A DNA stretch of 8,823 bases, taken from Candidatus Brevefilum sp. (GTDB taxonomy: Bacteria > Chloroflexota > Anaerolineae > Anaerolineales > Anaerolineaceae). The notes beneath the pieces were generated by a model that searched no databases, was not told where the DNA came from, and saw only the letters and a program-made list of their open reading frames with translations. Position 1 is the first letter of the stretch. Every line of letters begins with the position of its first letter. Of this stretch, positions 7,810 to 8,823 are shown in pieces. The stretch spans positions 1 to 8,823 of the forward strand of contig SKPR01000230.1 in NCBI GenBank assembly GCA_007119455.1. Direction: 5' to 3'. The position numbers and the translations under genes are program-made.

Positions 7810-7838
7810 ATTATAACATTTAAAGGTGTTGATATAAA
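7810..7838 (-). promoter_or_regulatory. Candidate sigma-70-type promoter for clpC
   Basis: Read on the minus strand, a perfect TATAAT (7815 down to 7810) is preceded by TGT, giving an extended -10 (TGTTATAAT). Seventeen bases upstream is TTTATA (7838-7833), a 4/6 match to TTGACA. The site is about 160 bases upstream of the clpC start, with repeat copy 3 in between. The spacer is very AT-rich, so chance matches are possible. No CIRCE element or CtsR heptad direct repeat was seen near it. Confidence 0.45.
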
Positions 7839-7912
7839 CTGTTTTTTATAAGAAAAATATTAAATATTATGGTCTCTGCAAGATCTGATGCAATTATTAA
7901 ACCAATTTCTTG

Positions 7913-8823
7913 CTATAAAATCAACATTGCGTCGCCAAATGAAAAGAATCGATAACCCTTTTCAATGGCTTCTTGATAGGTATCAAGGATCATCTCCCGT
8001 GATGCAAAGGCGCTCACCATCATCACCAGGGTTGACTTTGGAAGGTGAAAATTGGTAACCATGCCATCGACTGCCTTGAACTGGTACCCGGGCAGGATGT
8101 AAAGATCTGTTGCCCCAGCGAACGGTACAACCACCTGATCCGAACCTGCAGCTCTGGCAGCCGTTTCCAATGTCCTCACGCTGGTCGTCCCAACGGCGAT
8201 AATCCGTCCCCCCTGGTTCCTGGTGGCATTTATCTGTGCTGCCGCTGTTTCAGTCAGTTCACACCATTCGGTATGGATTTTATGTGTTGAGGGGTCACGC
8301 TCAGTGACCGGCGCGAAGGTGTCCAGCCCCACATGCAAGGTCAGCCGTGCGAACTGAATGCCAATCTCCTCCAACTTACGCATCAACTCCGGTGTAAAAT
8401 GCAGACCGGCTGTAGGTGCCGCTGCCGAGCCAGGTGTTCGTGCATAAACCGTCTGATATCGTTCAGGGTCTTCCAGTTGCGAGTGGATATAGGGTGGCAA
8501 GGGCACATGTCCCACACGATCAAAATACGGTTCTATAGGTTCACTGAAACGTACCCGGCGTTTGGGTCCTTCTAAAACCTCAATGATTTCAGCATCTGGA
8601 CCACCATCAATACTTAATTGCCGTCCTGGTGTGAGCCCCTTACCACCCGCCAAAGCCGTCCATGTCCGGGAGTCTTCTTTTTTAAGCAATAATAACTCAA
8701 CCCGTCCCCCACCAGGTTGTTTCCGCCCAAAAATTCTGGCCGGGATCACACGCGTTTCATTGATCACCAGCAAGTCTTCAGGTACCAGATAGCGGTCGAT
8801 ATGCCAGAAAAGGTCATGTGTTA
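7913..8823 (-). CDS. queA: S-adenosylmethionine:tRNA ribosyltransferase-isomerase QueA, 5' end cut off by window edge
   Basis: QueA transfers and isomerises the ribosyl part of S-adenosylmethionine onto 7-aminomethyl-7-deazaguanine in tRNA to make epoxyqueuosine, the penultimate step of queuosine synthesis. The 302 visible residues carry the family's signature blocks: DLLVINETRVIPARIFGRK near the start, YARTPGSAAAPTAGLHF (visible residues 126-142), HVGLDTFAPV (163-172), VGTTSVRTLE (210-219), MVTNFHLPKSTL (254-265) and the typical C-terminal FSFGDAMLIL. The reading frame stays open through the right edge with QueA-like sequence (HDLFWHIDRYLVPEDLL), so the real start lies outside and roughly 40 N-terminal residues are missing. 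A TTG at 8773 lies inside the conserved region and is not the start. The stop is TAG at 7913-7915. The gene is 264 bp upstream of clpC in the same direction, but clpC seems to have its own promoter. Confidence 0.96.
   Translation of the reverse strand, partial: THDLFWHIDRYLVPEDLLVINETRVIPARIFGRKQPGGGRVELLLLKKEDSRTWTALAGGKGLTPGRQLSIDGGPDAEIIEVLEGPKRRVRFSEPIEPYFDRVGHVPLPPYIHSQLEDPERYQTVYARTPGSAAAPTAGLHFTPELMRKLEEIGIQFARLTLHVGLDTFAPVTERDPSTHKIHTEWCELTETAAAQINATRNQGGRIIAVGTTSVRTLETAARAAGSDQVVVPFAGATDLYILPGYQFKAVDGMVTNFHLPKSTLVMMVSAFASREMILDTYQEAIEKGYRFFSFGDAMLIL

Noticed and set aside
7649..7912. CIRCE (HrcA) or CtsR operator upstream of clpC
   Set aside because: I found no TTAGCACTC-N9-GAGTGCTAA inverted repeat and no tandem GGTCAAA-type heptads in this spacer.
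7878..7913. Hairpin GCAAGA/TCTTGC as a queA terminator
   Set aside because: The stem is only about six pairs with a long loop of about 24 bases and is not directly followed by a T-run on the minus strand. The first half also overlaps the queA stop.
8771..8773. TTG as the start codon of queA
   Set aside because: QueA-like residues continue upstream in the same frame to the window edge, and TTG falls in the middle of the conserved DLLVINETRV motif.

Overview
The window looks like a chromosomal segment from a free-living bacterium of moderate GC content. The best guess is Chloroflexota, class Anaerolineae. This rests on the style of the large signalling protein (zinc ribbon, cyclase-like domain, ATPase, TPR, phosphatase), on a ClpC-type chaperone with a single UVR middle domain, and on short dispersed repeats in the intergenic spaces. 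The assignment is an inference from memory of such genomes, not a database match.

Layout, left to right. A gene on the minus strand runs off the left edge; its visible N-terminal part is a cyclic-nucleotide-binding (CAP/CNMP) domain (1-469). After a 217-bp divergent spacer carrying one repeat copy comes a 1454-residue plus-strand gene (687-5051). It joins an N-terminal zinc ribbon, a degenerate class III cyclase domain, a STAND/ORC-like ATPase, a long TPR array and an apparently intact SpoIIE-type PP2C serine/threonine phosphatase. A strong hairpin terminator at 5068-5098, with T-runs on both strands, separates it from the convergent clpC gene (minus, 5177-7648). Upstream of clpC is a 264-bp spacer with a candidate promoter and another repeat copy. 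It is followed by queA (minus, running off the right edge at 8823), a tRNA-modification gene.

Every one of the three intergenic gaps holds one copy of the same short element, at 535-602, 5116-5169 and 7696-7792. All copies share inverted-repeat ends of about 14 bp and a conserved 33-bp block at one end. Their middles differ in length, giving totals of 68, 54 and 97 bp. This looks like a MITE-like or REP-like family and is the least expected structure in the window.

Functionally the window mixes a signalling pair, a protein quality-control gene (clpC) and a tRNA queuosine gene (queA). The pair is a cNMP-sensor protein divergent from a multi-input phosphatase that keeps a pseudo-cyclase. Nothing visible shows that the right-hand genes act with the signalling pair.
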